In this document: positions 7,388 through 17,332 of the stretch, piece after piece
Numbering within the stretch: the first letter of the stretch is position 1
Layout: the number at the start of each line of letters is the position of its first letter
Source of the DNA: Planctomycetota bacterium
Lineage (GTDB): Bacteria > Planctomycetota > Planctomycetia > Pirellulales > Pirellulaceae
Assembly: GCA_014381825.1 (NCBI GenBank)
Contig: JACNKX010000041.1
Span: 1 to 37,608, forward strand
Length of the DNA: 37,608 bases
Reading direction: 5' to 3'
Notes under the pieces: generated by a model
Database searches by the model: none
What the model was told of the DNA's origin: nothing
The model's input: the letters and a program-made list of their open reading frames with translations, nothing else
Made by a program: the position numbers and the translations under genes

Positions 7388-8443
7388 ATGATTCGTAAGA
7401 CTCTCATTTCCACATTCGCAATTCTGGCGCTCGCCGCACTCGCCGTTTCGGTGTCACTGAACGATGCATACTCCGAGGATGAAGGGCCGACCGACTTGCG
7501 CCTAGTCGATGTCACCTTCGATATCGCCCAAGCTAAGAAACCATCCTTACGCGAGCTACGCGCAGAGTTGATCGCTCTTCGCGCGGACATGCAGAAGGTA
7601 CTCGCGTTGCTACAACGAGCAGACGCCGCGCCTGCGAATCAAGCTGAAGCACGGATCACAGAAGTTGGTGAACAAGTCACGATCTTCCAACTTGAATTTG
7701 TCCCGGCATACAGTGTTGCCGAAGTAATCCAAAGTGTTGCACTCGAGGCCAGAGTGAGTGTACTCGAAGACGAGAATCGTCTCATTGTGGCAGGAAGCGC
7801 TGGCGCCCTGGCAGTGGTTACCCAGACTATCGAGAAAATCGATCAACCACGTCAGCAAGTGCAAATCGAAAGCTACTTGTTTGAAATCGCCATTGATGAT
7901 CTGGCAAAGCTTGAGATATTGGAACGCGATTTGTCCCACGACGGTACGATCACAGGCTCACTCGCCAGGGACATCAATTGGAAAGCTACAATCGATTCGC
8001 TATCCGCGAACGAAGGCGCTCGGCTGCTCGCTCGACCAAATATCCGAGCGTACGATCGCACCGCCGCAACGTTCCAATCCGTGCAAGAGATACCCGTTCA
8101 GCAGCTGACACAGACGTCCGATGGCGCCAACATTGGAACGACGGAATTTCGCGAGGCCGGCATTACTATGGAAGTGACCCCGCGCATTACATCCAGCGGA
8201 AAGATCATTATGGAAGTACATCCAGAATTCAGCGTGATGCAAGGTTTCGTCGACGGACAACCCGTTATCGACCGGCGATCCGCCATGACGACCGTCGTCG
8301 TCAAAGACGACCAGCCGATTGTGATCAGCGGGCTGCGTAGCCAGCGTCAGCAGATCACGGACGACCGCATCGAACCAACCACGCAGGAAACGGAATTACT
8401 GATCCTGATGAAAGCGAAAATCATCGACGATCGAGACGAGTAA
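7388..8443 (+). CDS. Short secretin-like protein (type II/III secretion pore family)
   Basis: A 351-residue protein with an N-terminal signal peptide (about 1-27). A helical stretch (53-75) is followed by an N-domain of the secretin type (FVPAYSVAEVIQSVALEARV, then IEKIDQPRQQVQIE). The C-terminal secretin core includes ITMEVTPRITSSGKIIMEV, VVVKDDQPIVISGL and a final ETELLILMKAKII. Secretins form multimeric outer-membrane pores and are normally 600 residues or more with several N-domains. This one has a single N-domain, and no pilin, ATPase or other secretion gene is nearby. The frame is open further upstream, but the ATG at 7388 has AGGAG at 7376-7380 seven bases before it, and a signal peptide starts there. 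Confidence 0.85.
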   Translation: MIRKTLISTFAILALAALAVSVSLNDAYSEDEGPTDLRLVDVTFDIAQAKKPSLRELRAELIALRADMQKVLALLQRADAAPANQAEARITEVGEQVTIFQLEFVPAYSVAEVIQSVALEARVSVLEDENRLIVAGSAGALAVVTQTIEKIDQPRQQVQIESYLFEIAIDDLAKLEILERDLSHDGTITGSLARDINWKATIDSLSANEGARLLARPNIRAYDRTAATFQSVQEIPVQQLTQTSDGANIGTTEFREAGITMEVTPRITSSGKIIMEVHPEFSVMQGFVDGQPVIDRRSAMTTVVVKDDQPIVISGLRSQRQQITDDRIEPTTQETELLILMKAKIIDDRDE

Positions 8444-8507
8444 CTCGGCTGGCTCGTTTGGGAGCGGCGTGAAATAATATCGTGGTATATCGATTAACTG
8501 CAAGCCG

Positions 8508-9989
8508 TTAAACGAGTACATCTTTGATCACATGCCCGTGAACATCCGTCAGTCGGCGTTCGATGCCGTTGTGATAGAAGGAGAGTCGCTCGTGATCGAG
8601 ACCTAGCAAGTGTAGAATCGTGGCGTGGAAGTCGTACACCGTGCTGACGTCTTCGACGGCTTTGTAACCGAACTCGTCGGTCGCTCCATAAGTGAACGGA
8701 GCTTTCACACCTGCGCCGGCCAGCCAACCGGTGAAGCCTGACGGATTGTGATCGCGCCCGCTAGCCCCTTTTTGGAACGTCGGCATGCGGCCGAATTCAG
8801 TACACCATACAACCAACGTGTCACTCAACAAGCCGCGCTGCTTCAAGTCTTTGAGTAATGCGGCGGCGGGCTGATCGAGTACCGGACCATGCTTGCTGTA
8901 TTGCTCGTGCAAGACCTTGTGTCCGTCCCAGTTGCTGGTCCCTTCGCCGCCCGTTTGGTAAGAGCCGTTGAACAGCTGCACGCAACGAACGCCTTTCTCA
9001 AGCAAGCGACGCGCCAAAATACAATTGCGTGCAAACGCCGCCTTCAAGTCATTCTCCGTATCATCCGCGCCATACATCTTCAAGACATGTTCAGGCTCAG
9101 TCGAGATGTCACTAACTTCGGGAACGCTCAATTGCATTCGTGCCGCCAGTTCATAGCTGGAAATGCGAGCCGCGAGTTCGGTGTCGCCGGGGAACCGTTC
9201 CAAGTGGCGATCGTTCAGCCGTTTGAGGAAGTCGCGAGTCGCGAGATCGGTATCAGCGGAAATGCCCGCGGGGCGAGCCAGGTTGCGAATCGGTTTCGAA
9301 GCGTTGAAGTCCGTGCCTTGAAAAGCAGCAGGTAAGAATCCAGGTCCCCAGTTGTTGACGCTCGACTGCGGTGTTCCTCTTGGATCGGGAATCGCGACGA
9401 AGGCAGGCAACTCCTGATTCTCGCTACCAAGTGCATACGTCACCCACCCCCCGATGCTGGGAAAGCCATCCAACGTGAAGCCGGTCGACATGAAGTTCTC
9501 GCCAGGACCGTGAGTGTTCGTCTTGCTGGTCAACGAGTGGATGAAACACATTTCATCCGCCAACTCTCCCAGGTGAGGCACCAACTCCGACACCATCTTG
9601 CCACTCTCGCCATGCGGCTTGAATTCCCACGGACTTCTCGTCAAATTGCCTTGTTGTCCCTGGAACGTTAGCAAGTCGTCAGCCCCCGGCAGCGGCTGAC
9701 CATCGCGTTCGATCAACGCCTCTTTGTAGTCAAACGTATCCAAATGGCTGCACGCCCCAGCACAGAAAATCACCAGCACGTTTTTGGCTCTGGCAGCAAA
9801 GTGCGGATCGCGTGCTGCGTGCGGATTCGCCGGATCGATCTGTGGACGCAGAGGCTTCTTGTCGGCAGCCAACAAGCCTTCGCTGCCCAGTAACTGCGTG
9901 AGCGCGATACCGCTCATTCCGTAGCCCATGTCGCCGAGGAACGATCGGCGGGAAAGCAAGTGCCGTCCACGGAAATCGAAGTCTCGCAC
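8508..9989 (-). CDS. DUF1501 family protein, Tat-exported (operon partner of DUF1549/DUF1553 gene)
   Basis: A 493-residue DUF1501 protein. The start is set to the GTG at 9989, because AGGAG at 9996-10000 lies six bases upstream and translation then begins [20 protein letters not shown] with the twin-arginine motif at 14-15. The longer ATG start at 10145 would overlap the upstream gene and push the signal inward. Family motifs visible are [13 protein letters not shown] near residue 77, CTEFGRMP and GRDHNPSGF in the C-terminal third, and [32 protein letters not shown] near the end. It lies 82 bases downstream of the DUF1549/DUF1553 gene and is convergent with the secretin operon. It is probably a periplasmic or surface hydrolase-like protein with an unknown substrate. 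Confidence 0.88.
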   Translation of the reverse strand: MRDFDFRGRHLLSRRSFLGDMGYGMSGIALTQLLGSEGLLAADKKPLRPQIDPANPHAARDPHFAARAKNVLVIFCAGACSHLDTFDYKEALIERDGQPLPGADDLLTFQGQQGNLTRSPWEFKPHGESGKMVSELVPHLGELADEMCFIHSLTSKTNTHGPGENFMSTGFTLDGFPSIGGWVTYALGSENQELPAFVAIPDPRGTPQSSVNNWGPGFLPAAFQGTDFNASKPIRNLARPAGISADTDLATRDFLKRLNDRHLERFPGDTELAARISSYELAARMQLSVPEVSDISTEPEHVLKMYGADDTENDLKAAFARNCILARRLLEKGVRCVQLFNGSYQTGGEGTSNWDGHKVLHEQYSKHGPVLDQPAAALLKDLKQRGLLSDTLVVWCTEFGRMPTFQKGASGRDHNPSGFTGWLAGAGVKAPFTYGATDEFGYKAVEDVSTVYDFHATILHLLGLDHERLSFYHNGIERRLTDVHGHVIKDVLV

Positions 9990-9995
9990 AATACG

Positions 9996-10000
9996 CTCCT
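9996..10000 (-). promoter_or_regulatory. Ribosome-binding site deciding a GTG start
   Basis: AGGAG on the minus strand lies six bases before the GTG at 9989. It is the only strong site in the region and is the reason for preferring GTG over the upstream ATG of the DUF1501 gene. Confidence 0.7.
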
Positions 10001-10071
10001 GTAGTATTGAGATACGGAGATCAGGGAGAACAATTCCCGGTGTCCACCGCGCCTCTGTGTTTATCTTCCCG

Positions 10072-12849
10072 CTACGGGATAAACAAAAACTCATTGGAAT
10101 TAAGTAACGCCCGACAGACTGCAACGAGCCCGTGTTCTTCTGCAATCACCATCGCGCTCGATTGTTCTTCCGGCTGTGGATCGCGGCCAAAGCAAAGCAG
10201 AAACGCCAGCACCATCTGCCGATTGCGTTCCTCTGGCCTAGCTACTTCCAATCGCTTCGCCAATATTTCCGCCTGCTGCAACATGAACTTGCTGTTGAAC
10301 AGATTCAATGCTTGCAGCGGGGTAGTTGACCGGCTTCGTTTGGGCATGACTTGACTGAGGTCCGGACAATCAAACGCGCCAAACACGGCGTCACGTTCCT
10401 GTCTCACTTTCGTCATGTAAACCATTCGCCGCCAGTCTTCCGGGCCAAAGCTTTTCTTGGGAAAGAAGTGCCGGACGTTTTCCATCTCGACCTCGAATCC
10501 GCTGAAGCCGGGGCCGCCCATGCGTTTGTCGAGCGCGCCGCTTACGGACAAAACGCAGTCGCGAATTGCTTCCGCTTCAAGACGTCTTGGCGGGAATCGC
10601 CATAACGTTCGTGACGCAACATCGGTGGCAAGCGCGGTGGCGTTGGGAGTACTCGACTGCTGAAACGTGCTGGAGTGCAGGATCAGTTTGTGAATATGTT
10701 TGATCGACCAACCACTTTGCACAAACTCATCGGCGAGCCAATCGAGCAAATCGGGATGTGAAGGCAAAGTGCCGTTCTTGCCGAAGTCGCTCGGTGTATC
10801 GACCAGCCCCGTACCAAAATGATGCTGCCAAATGCGATTGACCATCACGCGAGCTGTCAGCGGATTCTTCGGATCAGCGATCCACTCGGCAAACTTGAGG
10901 CGGCGTTGTTGTTCGGGGCTGCTTTTCTCCAACCCCAACGAACTGATCACTTCCAACGCATCCGGCGCGACTTCTTCGCGTTTGGCCAGCGGGTCGCCGC
11001 GATAGAGGCGGTGCGTCGGGCCAGGCTGTGCGAATGTTCCAGCATACACCGTCGAAGCCTTCGCCAGTCGATCACGTTCTTCTTCAGCTATCTTCAATTC
11101 ACCAAACAACTGCTTGCCGCGCTCGGCAACCGCCGGGGGAATTCCCTCGAAACTGACGGCTGCAATCGCCGCGTCCTTCGCATATGGTAGCCGGTCGTCC
11201 GAAGACGCGATTCGTTCCCACTCACCCTCCTCGACCGCCACCTCAATCACGTATTGAGTTGCGATCCGATCTTTGTACTTGCCTTCGCGATCACGAGCCC
11301 ATTCGATGCGATCGATCGTCGCAACTTCGGGCAATTCGATCTCGATCCAACCGGCTCCAGATTCATTCGAGATCCAACTCCGCCCGTTTCCGTACTTGCC
11401 GTCGTTGATGTGCTCCAGCTTATGGATATCGTGACCAGGCAAAGCGCTCGAACAACGTGCCGTCGCGCCGAGCGTCGCCAGTCCAACATTCTTGTCACCG
11501 GCAAAAATCTCTAGTTCATCAATGCACGGCTGGCTGGAGTTTGTCGCTTGAATGGTGAACCGGATGGTGCGCGCCTCGACCGCCGCGAACTTCTCGATGT
11601 TGTGCAGATGGCTTACCGCGGTTCGAAAACCGTGATCGGCCATCCATCGTTGCGTTTCGGCTCGCAAGGTCTCGGCACGCTTTTTCGCCACCACAAACTG
11701 CTCTTCGGCATCCTTGGATCGCGGCAAGGCACGTTCGGCGTGCTGTACACCGGCAAACACCGCTTGGATTGAATAGTAATCTCGCTGAGTGATCGGATCG
11801 AATTTGTGGTTGTGACAGCGCGAACATCCAAGTGTCAGGCCGAGGAACGTCGTGCCCGTCGTGTTAATGATGTCGGCGAGTTCATCTTGGCGTTGAACCA
11901 GTCGATAGTTTGGGTCCTGGCCTTGTACAAGATCATGTGGTCCAGCGACCAGGTATCCCGTGGCAACATCGGCATCCAGCGCGTCGCCGGCGATTTGTTC
12001 CTTGATGAACTGATCGTACGGTTTGTCTTCGTTCAACGATCGGATGACGTAATCTCGGTAGTGCCACGCATTCGGTCGTTCGCGATTCGTTTCGAATCCA
12101 TGCGACTCGCCAAAGCGAATCACGTCGAGCCAGTGTTGCGCCCAACGCTCGCCGTAGCGCGGACTCTTCAAGACGCCCTCGACTAATTTCTCATAAGCTT
12201 CTTCATCCTCGTCGGCAACAAACCGTGCGACCTCTTCGGGAGTCGGAGGCAAGCCATACATAATCAGATACAGTCGACGAATCAGGGTCGTTCGATCAGC
12301 TTGAGGCGACGGTTGCAGCCTCGCTTCACGTAACTTGGCCAACACAAAGGCGTCGATCTCGTTCACCGCCCAGTCGTTCTCGTGCTTTGGAGGATCAACG
12401 CGTTTCACAGGCTGAAACGACCAATGATCGGTAGTCAACTTCCCGGCGGTGCCTTCGGGCATCCTGGCACCTTGATCGATCCAGGTCCGCAGGAGAGTGA
12501 TCTCATCGGATGTCAGTCGCTCGCCTTCGGGTGGCATTACGAAATCCGGTTCGACGCCGCTAACGAGCTTGATCAAGTTGCTCTCATCGCTCTTGCCGGG
12601 AACGATCGCCGCTTCGCCAAGATCGCCACCTTTGAGCAACATCTCGCGAACGTCGACACGAAACTCGCTCTCCTGCTTTTTCGATCCGTGGCATGCAGAG
12701 CAATGCTGCTTGAAGATCGGTTCAATATCGCGAGCGAAAGCGACTTCCTTGGTTTCGCTCTTCGGCGTTTCCCCCATCAACGCTCGCGCAGGAAGCAGCG
12801 TCGATAAGATAGACAGCAAAGCGAGTGTCGTTGCATGAATGTGAGGCAT
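10072..12849 (-). CDS. Planctomycete cytochrome c / DUF1549 / discoidin-like / DUF1553 protein
   Basis: A 925-residue exported protein. A signal peptide occupies about residues 1-25. A planctomycete cytochrome c domain (residues about 36-130) carries the heme-binding motif CSACH at 50-54 and a VMPPEGE segment as the likely distal ligand region. DUF1549 runs from about 162 to 365 and ends in a second CxxCH (CSRCH, 342-346) followed by NHKFDPI. Residues about 428-552 resemble an F5/8 type C (discoidin) carbohydrate-binding module, ending in a helical linker. DUF1553 covers roughly 625-900, with [20 protein letters not shown]. The frame is open to 13053, but the ATG at 12849 starts the signal peptide. 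Such genes pair with DUF1501 genes, as here. They are thought to act in surface polysaccharide oxidation or degradation, but this is not proven. Confidence 0.9.
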   Translation of the reverse strand: MPHIHATTLALLSILSTLLPARALMGETPKSETKEVAFARDIEPIFKQHCSACHGSKKQESEFRVDVREMLLKGGDLGEAAIVPGKSDESNLIKLVSGVEPDFVMPPEGERLTSDEITLLRTWIDQGARMPEGTAGKLTTDHWSFQPVKRVDPPKHENDWAVNEIDAFVLAKLREARLQPSPQADRTTLIRRLYLIMYGLPPTPEEVARFVADEDEEAYEKLVEGVLKSPRYGERWAQHWLDVIRFGESHGFETNRERPNAWHYRDYVIRSLNEDKPYDQFIKEQIAGDALDADVATGYLVAGPHDLVQGQDPNYRLVQRQDELADIINTTGTTFLGLTLGCSRCHNHKFDPITQRDYYSIQAVFAGVQHAERALPRSKDAEEQFVVAKKRAETLRAETQRWMADHGFRTAVSHLHNIEKFAAVEARTIRFTIQATNSSQPCIDELEIFAGDKNVGLATLGATARCSSALPGHDIHKLEHINDGKYGNGRSWISNESGAGWIEIELPEVATIDRIEWARDREGKYKDRIATQYVIEVAVEEGEWERIASSDDRLPYAKDAAIAAVSFEGIPPAVAERGKQLFGELKIAEEERDRLAKASTVYAGTFAQPGPTHRLYRGDPLAKREEVAPDALEVISSLGLEKSSPEQQRRLKFAEWIADPKNPLTARVMVNRIWQHHFGTGLVDTPSDFGKNGTLPSHPDLLDWLADEFVQSGWSIKHIHKLILHSSTFQQSSTPNATALATDVASRTLWRFPPRRLEAEAIRDCVLSVSGALDKRMGGPGFSGFEVEMENVRHFFPKKSFGPEDWRRMVYMTKVRQERDAVFGAFDCPDLSQVMPKRSRSTTPLQALNLFNSKFMLQQAEILAKRLEVARPEERNRQMVLAFLLCFGRDPQPEEQSSAMVIAEEHGLVAVCRALLNSNEFLFIP

Positions 12850-13103
12850 GATTTCTGGCGCGGGCTGCAGGGGGGTGGGGCTTCCTTTATCATAGCGTGT
12901 CGACAGCTTGACGTTCCAGATCGCGCGAATTATTGCATCCGCTACCCCATTCGCGGAATAATGATGTTGACAGGAAGCAGGCCGTGACTCTGTTCTCAAT
13001 AGAAGAGAAGCGAACAGAGACGACGGAGAGTACAATTCAAGAGCGTTCTCCATTTCCTTTGTTGCCTGCTGTTCAACGTTCCGCGCGTACCGCGAACTTT
13101 GTA
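12850..13103. other. Divergent intergenic region between the two DUF1549/DUF1553 operons
   Basis: About 254 bases must carry divergent promoters. A TATGAT-like -10 on the minus strand (near 12890) is followed by a purine-rich stretch, and TTGACA occurs on the plus strand near 12967. Neither has a convincing partner element at normal spacing, so no promoter is called. Confidence 0.3.
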
Positions 13104-15413
13104 ATGTCGCAATTCCTCAATAAAAACATGTACGTCACTGCGGCGATTCTGTTTCTGACAGTCACTATGTCGCGTGGCGACGAGCGACATTGGGCATACC
13201 AACCCGTTGCACGCTCGGCCGTACCGAATGTCGAGCAGCAGAAGTCGTGCATCAATCCGATCGATCGCTTCATCGCACAGCGGCTGGACCGCGCGGGATC
13301 GCAGGGGGCTCTCGAGGCAGATCGTGCGACGTTGATTCGCCGTGTAAGTCTCGACATCATTGGGCTGCCGCCGACACCAGAAGAAGTGCTCGCGTTCGTC
13401 GATGATGATCGGCCGGGAGCCTATGAACGGCTCGTTGATCGCTTGCTGGCGTCGCCGCACTACGGCGAACACTGGGCGAGTCCATGGCTGGACTTGTGTC
13501 ACTACGCGGATTCCGACGGTTACTTGACCGATCAAGCGAGACCCGTCGCTTGGCGGTATCGGGCATGGCTCGTCGAAGCGTTGAACGAAGGGATGCCATT
13601 CGATCAGTTTACGATCGAGCAATTGGCTGGCGACTTGTTGCCCAACGCAAACATGAATCAAAAGCTCGCAACCGGCTTCCTGCGACAAACGTTGAGTAAT
13701 CGTGAAGGCGGTGCTGATCCAGAAGAGTTTCGTGTCAAGCAAGTGATCGATCGCACATCAATGATCGGTGAGATCTGGATGGGTTTGACGGTCGGCTGTG
13801 CGCAGTGCCACGATCACAAGTACGACGACATCTCTCAACAAGAGTTCTACGAGTTGTACGCGTTCCTCGACGCGGCCGACGAGATCAACATCGATGCGCC
13901 GCTGCGCGACGAACGCGAGGCATATGAAACGGCATTGCCGGAGTATCACCGCAAGCGACGAGAGCTGATCGCGCCCTTGGCATCAGAAATCGACGAACTT
14001 CAACGCCGCTGGGAAGCAAAGATTCTTGAGGCACGCGACAATCCCGGCCAAGACTGGTACTGGGATCGGCAGTGGGAGTTGGTCGGGCTTGTCTGGGGCG
14101 GAAACCTCGGCGAAGGTCAACTCGAAGGTTGGCAGATCGTGATGCTTGACTCCGCTAAACGATCGCAGCTTCAGAAGGATCGGCTGCTTGACTACTTCCT
14201 TCCCAAAGCCGATACGATCGACCGTGAAAAGGCCAAGGAGTTGAAGCTGGGCGAATTGAACGCCGAGCTAGGAAAGCTGTCAGCCGAATTGCCGAAAGTA
14301 ACTCGCGCGCCAACGATGATGAGCACACAGAATCCTCGCACGACGTTCGTCCACCTCGCCGGCGACTTTCGTGATCGCGGTAATGATGTCTTGCCGGTAA
14401 CGCCGCGCACTTTGCCACCGATTGAAAACGATCGCCGTGATCGATTGGCTTTAGCGCGGTGGTTGGTCGCACGGGAACATCCCTTGACGTCGCGGGTTGC
14501 CGTGAATCGCATGTGGCAACACTTCTTTGGTCGCGGCATCGTGACGACGGTCGGTGACTTCGGAGTTCGCGGAGCGCCGCCGACGCACCCCGAGTTGTTG
14601 GATTGGCTGGCCGACGAGTTCATTCGCCGCGACTGGGACGGGAAGGCAATGCATCGATTGATCGTTAGTTCGGCGGCGTATCGCCAGAGTAGCCATCTCG
14701 CTCCGAGGGATGAGCCCCAAGGCGCAGAAGCCCGAATCGCGAACGCGGCAGCAACAGAAACTACGGCTGAAGGAGGCTCGTCGATCAGAGAGAGACGGCT
14801 ACTGTCAAGCCAAACTCCCTTGCGGCTGTCCGCCGAACAGATCCGCGACTCTGTCTTAGTCGCAAGCGGATTGTGGGATTCACGGCTTAGTGGGCCCAGC
14901 GTTCGACCGCCGCAACCAGATAGCGTTTCGGAACAGGGGTACGGAAACAAATGGGAAACGAGCGAAGGGGGCGATCGATATCGTCGCGCCGTCTACACGT
15001 GGGTGCAACGTACGTCGCCTTTCGCCATGCACATCACCTTCGATGCACCGAATCCGAATCATATCTGCACTCAGCGAGATCGGTCGAATACGCCACTGCA
15101 AGCCTTAACACTGCTGAACGATCCCGTATTTCACGAAGCGGCAGTTGCACTCGCTGATCGCGTGCGGAATGAAATTGACGGTAACGACCAGCTGCGACTC
15201 GCTCATGCGTTTCGATTGTGTCTCGCCCGCAATCCGAAACCGGACGAGTTGGCCGTCTTGAGAAACTTGCTACACAAGCTGCGCCTCGATCCGGATCTCA
15301 GCACACAAGAAACGGCATCGGAATCGAACGACGCGTCAAGCGCCGACGATATCGCGTGGACGACGCTTTGCAGCGTGCTATTCAATCTCCACGAGTTTGT
15401 TACAAGGAACTGA
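13104..15413 (+). CDS. DUF1549/DUF1553 family protein without cytochrome c domain
   Basis: A 769-residue exported protein with a short signal region (MYVTAAILFLTVTMSRG, about 9-25). DUF1549 follows (about 45-250), ending in CAQCHDHKYDDIS; this CxxCH at 232-236 is the only one. A charged helical segment spans about 270-400, and DUF1553 about 440-740 (VNRMWQHFFGRGIVTTVGDF). It lacks the N-terminal planctomycete cytochrome c domain and the discoidin-like insert of the divergent homologue, so it represents the compact form. The frame is open from 12933, but the ATG at 13104 places the signal peptide near the N-terminus; the ATG at 13128 is also possible. The DUF1501 gene starts one base after its stop codon, indicating coupled translation. 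Confidence 0.88.
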   Translation: MSQFLNKNMYVTAAILFLTVTMSRGDERHWAYQPVARSAVPNVEQQKSCINPIDRFIAQRLDRAGSQGALEADRATLIRRVSLDIIGLPPTPEEVLAFVDDDRPGAYERLVDRLLASPHYGEHWASPWLDLCHYADSDGYLTDQARPVAWRYRAWLVEALNEGMPFDQFTIEQLAGDLLPNANMNQKLATGFLRQTLSNREGGADPEEFRVKQVIDRTSMIGEIWMGLTVGCAQCHDHKYDDISQQEFYELYAFLDAADEINIDAPLRDEREAYETALPEYHRKRRELIAPLASEIDELQRRWEAKILEARDNPGQDWYWDRQWELVGLVWGGNLGEGQLEGWQIVMLDSAKRSQLQKDRLLDYFLPKADTIDREKAKELKLGELNAELGKLSAELPKVTRAPTMMSTQNPRTTFVHLAGDFRDRGNDVLPVTPRTLPPIENDRRDRLALARWLVAREHPLTSRVAVNRMWQHFFGRGIVTTVGDFGVRGAPPTHPELLDWLADEFIRRDWDGKAMHRLIVSSAAYRQSSHLAPRDEPQGAEARIANAAATETTAEGGSSIRERRLLSSQTPLRLSAEQIRDSVLVASGLWDSRLSGPSVRPPQPDSVSEQGYGNKWETSEGGDRYRRAVYTWVQRTSPFAMHITFDAPNPNHICTQRDRSNTPLQALTLLNDPVFHEAAVALADRVRNEIDGNDQLRLAHAFRLCLARNPKPDELAVLRNLLHKLRLDPDLSTQETASESNDASSADDIAWTTLCSVLFNLHEFVTRN

Positions 15414-15414
15414 G

Positions 15415-16848
15415 ATGGAGTCGCCCAACATCCTCGCAGCTCAGAATCGACGATGCTTCCTCCAACAAACGGCTTGCGGGCTCGGTGGCATCGCGTTGTC
15501 ACAGCTGTTGGCCGATACGGCGCAGACGGCACGCGCGACTCCGTCGACCACTCGCTTGCCACACTTCAAGCCGCACGCAAAGAACGTGATCTTTATCTTC
15601 ATGTCAGGTGCACCGAGTCAGTACGATTTGTACTCGCCCAAGCCCGAGATGCATCGACTTCACCGGCAACCCGTTCCCGAGTCCTTCCTACAGAATCTAG
15701 ACGACGCCTTGATCAAAGGGAGCGCTCAAGTATTTGCCAGTCCGCGTACGTTTACTAAGCACGGCGAATGCGGCATGGATTTTTCGGATTACGTCCCACA
15801 TCTCGCAACGTGCGCTGACGAATTGTGCATGGTGCGATCGATGCATACGAATGTCTCGAACCACCATCCAGCCCAATTGGTGATGAATTGTGGCGTACCG
15901 CTGTTCGGCCATCCGTCGATGGGATCGTGGGTGACCTATGGACTCGGCAGTGAAGCAAACGATTTGCCGGGTTACGTCGTACTGCTGTCAAACTCCGGCG
16001 AGGGCGTCGACGGCGGATCATCACTTTGGAACAACGGATTCCTACCATCGGAGTATCGCGGTGTTAACTTCCGCAGCAACGGCGATCCGATCTTGCACCT
16101 GACAACGCCAAAAGGCATCAGCCGACGTACACAACGATCGCGGCTTGATGCAATTCGGACCCTCAACGAGATACGGTTGCAGGACACACGCGATGGCGAG
16201 ATCGAATCAAGAATCGCTTCTTACGAATTGGCCTACCGGATGCAAGCTGCAGCGCCTGAGTTAGTAGACTTGTCGGACGAGACCGCCAAGACGCAAGAGT
16301 TGTACGGAATCAACAACGAGACAACTCAGCCGTTTGGTACAAACTGTCTGCTCGCGCGCCGCATGGTCGAACGAGGCGTCCGTTTCGTCCAGCTCTATCA
16401 TTCGACTTGGGACGATCACTCGAATCTGAATGCCAAGCTGAAGACAAATTGCGACATGACGGATCTTCCCGCGGCGGGATTGATTAAGGACCTTAAACAG
16501 CGCGGATTGCTTGACGATACGCTCGTGATCTGGGGCGGCGAGTTCGGTCGGACGCCTATGAATGAAGTTCGTCGAGGCAACTCGCCCGGCAAGGAAGGCC
16601 GGGATCATCATCCGTTCGCCTTTACGATGCTATTGGCCGGAGGCGGCATCAAGGGCGGACAGGTTGTCGGAGAGACGGACGAACTCGGCTATCATCCGAT
16701 CAAGGATCCGATCCATGTTCACGATCTACAAGCAACGATTCTGCATTGCCTTGGCATGGATCACGAACAGCTGACGTTCCGACATCAGGGCCGCGACTTC
16801 CGCCTGACGGACATTGGCGGAAACGTCGTGAAGAAGCTGCTCGTGTGA
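15415..16848 (+). CDS. DUF1501 family protein, Tat-exported
   Basis: A 477-residue DUF1501 protein, coupled to the preceding DUF1549/DUF1553 gene (one base between stop and ATG). AAGGA at 15404-15408 lies six bases before the ATG, which rules against the upstream TTG at 15397. The export signal has NRRCFLQQTACGLGG at residues 11-25. Family motifs are FIFMSGAPSQYDLYSPKP, WGGEFGRTP, GRDHHPFAF and ELGYHPIKDPIHVHDLQATI near the C-terminus. Compared with the other two, the segment equivalent to SHLDTFD reads SQYDLYS. A PilZ gene converges 16 bases after the stop. Confidence 0.88.
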   Translation: MESPNILAAQNRRCFLQQTACGLGGIALSQLLADTAQTARATPSTTRLPHFKPHAKNVIFIFMSGAPSQYDLYSPKPEMHRLHRQPVPESFLQNLDDALIKGSAQVFASPRTFTKHGECGMDFSDYVPHLATCADELCMVRSMHTNVSNHHPAQLVMNCGVPLFGHPSMGSWVTYGLGSEANDLPGYVVLLSNSGEGVDGGSSLWNNGFLPSEYRGVNFRSNGDPILHLTTPKGISRRTQRSRLDAIRTLNEIRLQDTRDGEIESRIASYELAYRMQAAAPELVDLSDETAKTQELYGINNETTQPFGTNCLLARRMVERGVRFVQLYHSTWDDHSNLNAKLKTNCDMTDLPAAGLIKDLKQRGLLDDTLVIWGGEFGRTPMNEVRRGNSPGKEGRDHHPFAFTMLLAGGGIKGGQVVGETDELGYHPIKDPIHVHDLQATILHCLGMDHEQLTFRHQGRDFRLTDIGGNVVKKLLV

Positions 16849-16864
16849 CGACGCTTGTGCATGG

Positions 16865-17212
16865 TTACGCGTTCATCGGCGTCAGCCACTGCTCGAACTC
16901 ACAGTGAACTTCAAATCGACGGCTGTCGTCTTCTGTCATTTTTCCTTCGCATCCTACGACGCGAGCCGAGGCGTAGCGCGGCGTCTGCGAACTTCCCATC
17001 ATGATCAGCAGCCAATCACTGCTTGGCCAACGAGTGGTCGTGAATGACACCCCTGTGTGTGACAAGTCGAGCGCCTTCACAGGGCGTAGCTCCGATGTCG
17101 CGGGCAATGTTCCGTTGTGTTCGATCACACCCAAAACTGCTCCGTACGAGACGCGAGCAGAGGTCCGTCGATCGTCGTTCTGTTCGACGTCTGCTGTTAA
17201 TAGTGTTGGCAT
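16865..17212 (-). CDS. PilZ domain protein
   Basis: A 115-residue stand-alone PilZ domain. RRTSAR at 15-20 provides the RxxxR motif and DLSHTG at 49-54 the D/NxSxxG motif, the two elements that bind cyclic di-GMP, so ligand binding should be intact. No output domain is attached; it probably acts on a partner protein in response to cyclic di-GMP. The open frame extends to 17293, but the ATG at 17212 gives a normal PilZ N-terminus. A short perfect dyad 40 bases upstream may be its promoter or operator. It is convergent with the DUF1501 gene. Confidence 0.82.
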   Translation of the reverse strand: MPTLLTADVEQNDDRRTSARVSYGAVLGVIEHNGTLPATSELRPVKALDLSHTGVSFTTTRWPSSDWLLIMMGSSQTPRYASARVVGCEGKMTEDDSRRFEVHCEFEQWLTPMNA

Positions 17213-17251
17213 GATCAAAGACCTATCGATGCAGTGATTGGAACGCTCGTC

Positions 17252-17268
17252 ATATACTCTGGGTATAT
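17252..17268. promoter_or_regulatory. Perfect dyad upstream of the PilZ gene
   Basis: ATATAC, five bases, then GTATAT forms a perfect 17-base dyad, AT-rich within a GC-richer region and 40 bases before the PilZ start codon. It could be an operator or include the promoter -10 (TATACT or TATATA). No -35 was assigned. Confidence 0.35.
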
Positions 17269-17332
17269 AGGTTGATCCCACGCCCCTGTCCAATAAGATG
17301 TGACGAATAAATCGATCAAACCGGTTTGAGGG

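Noticed and set aside
12996-13742. 248-codon minus-strand frame opposite the compact DUF1549/DUF1553 gene
   Set aside because: Long only because of codon bias on the coding strand; no domain or signal visible.
14192-14950. 252-codon minus-strand frame
   Set aside because: Arg/Ser-rich antisense product within DUF1553 coding sequence.
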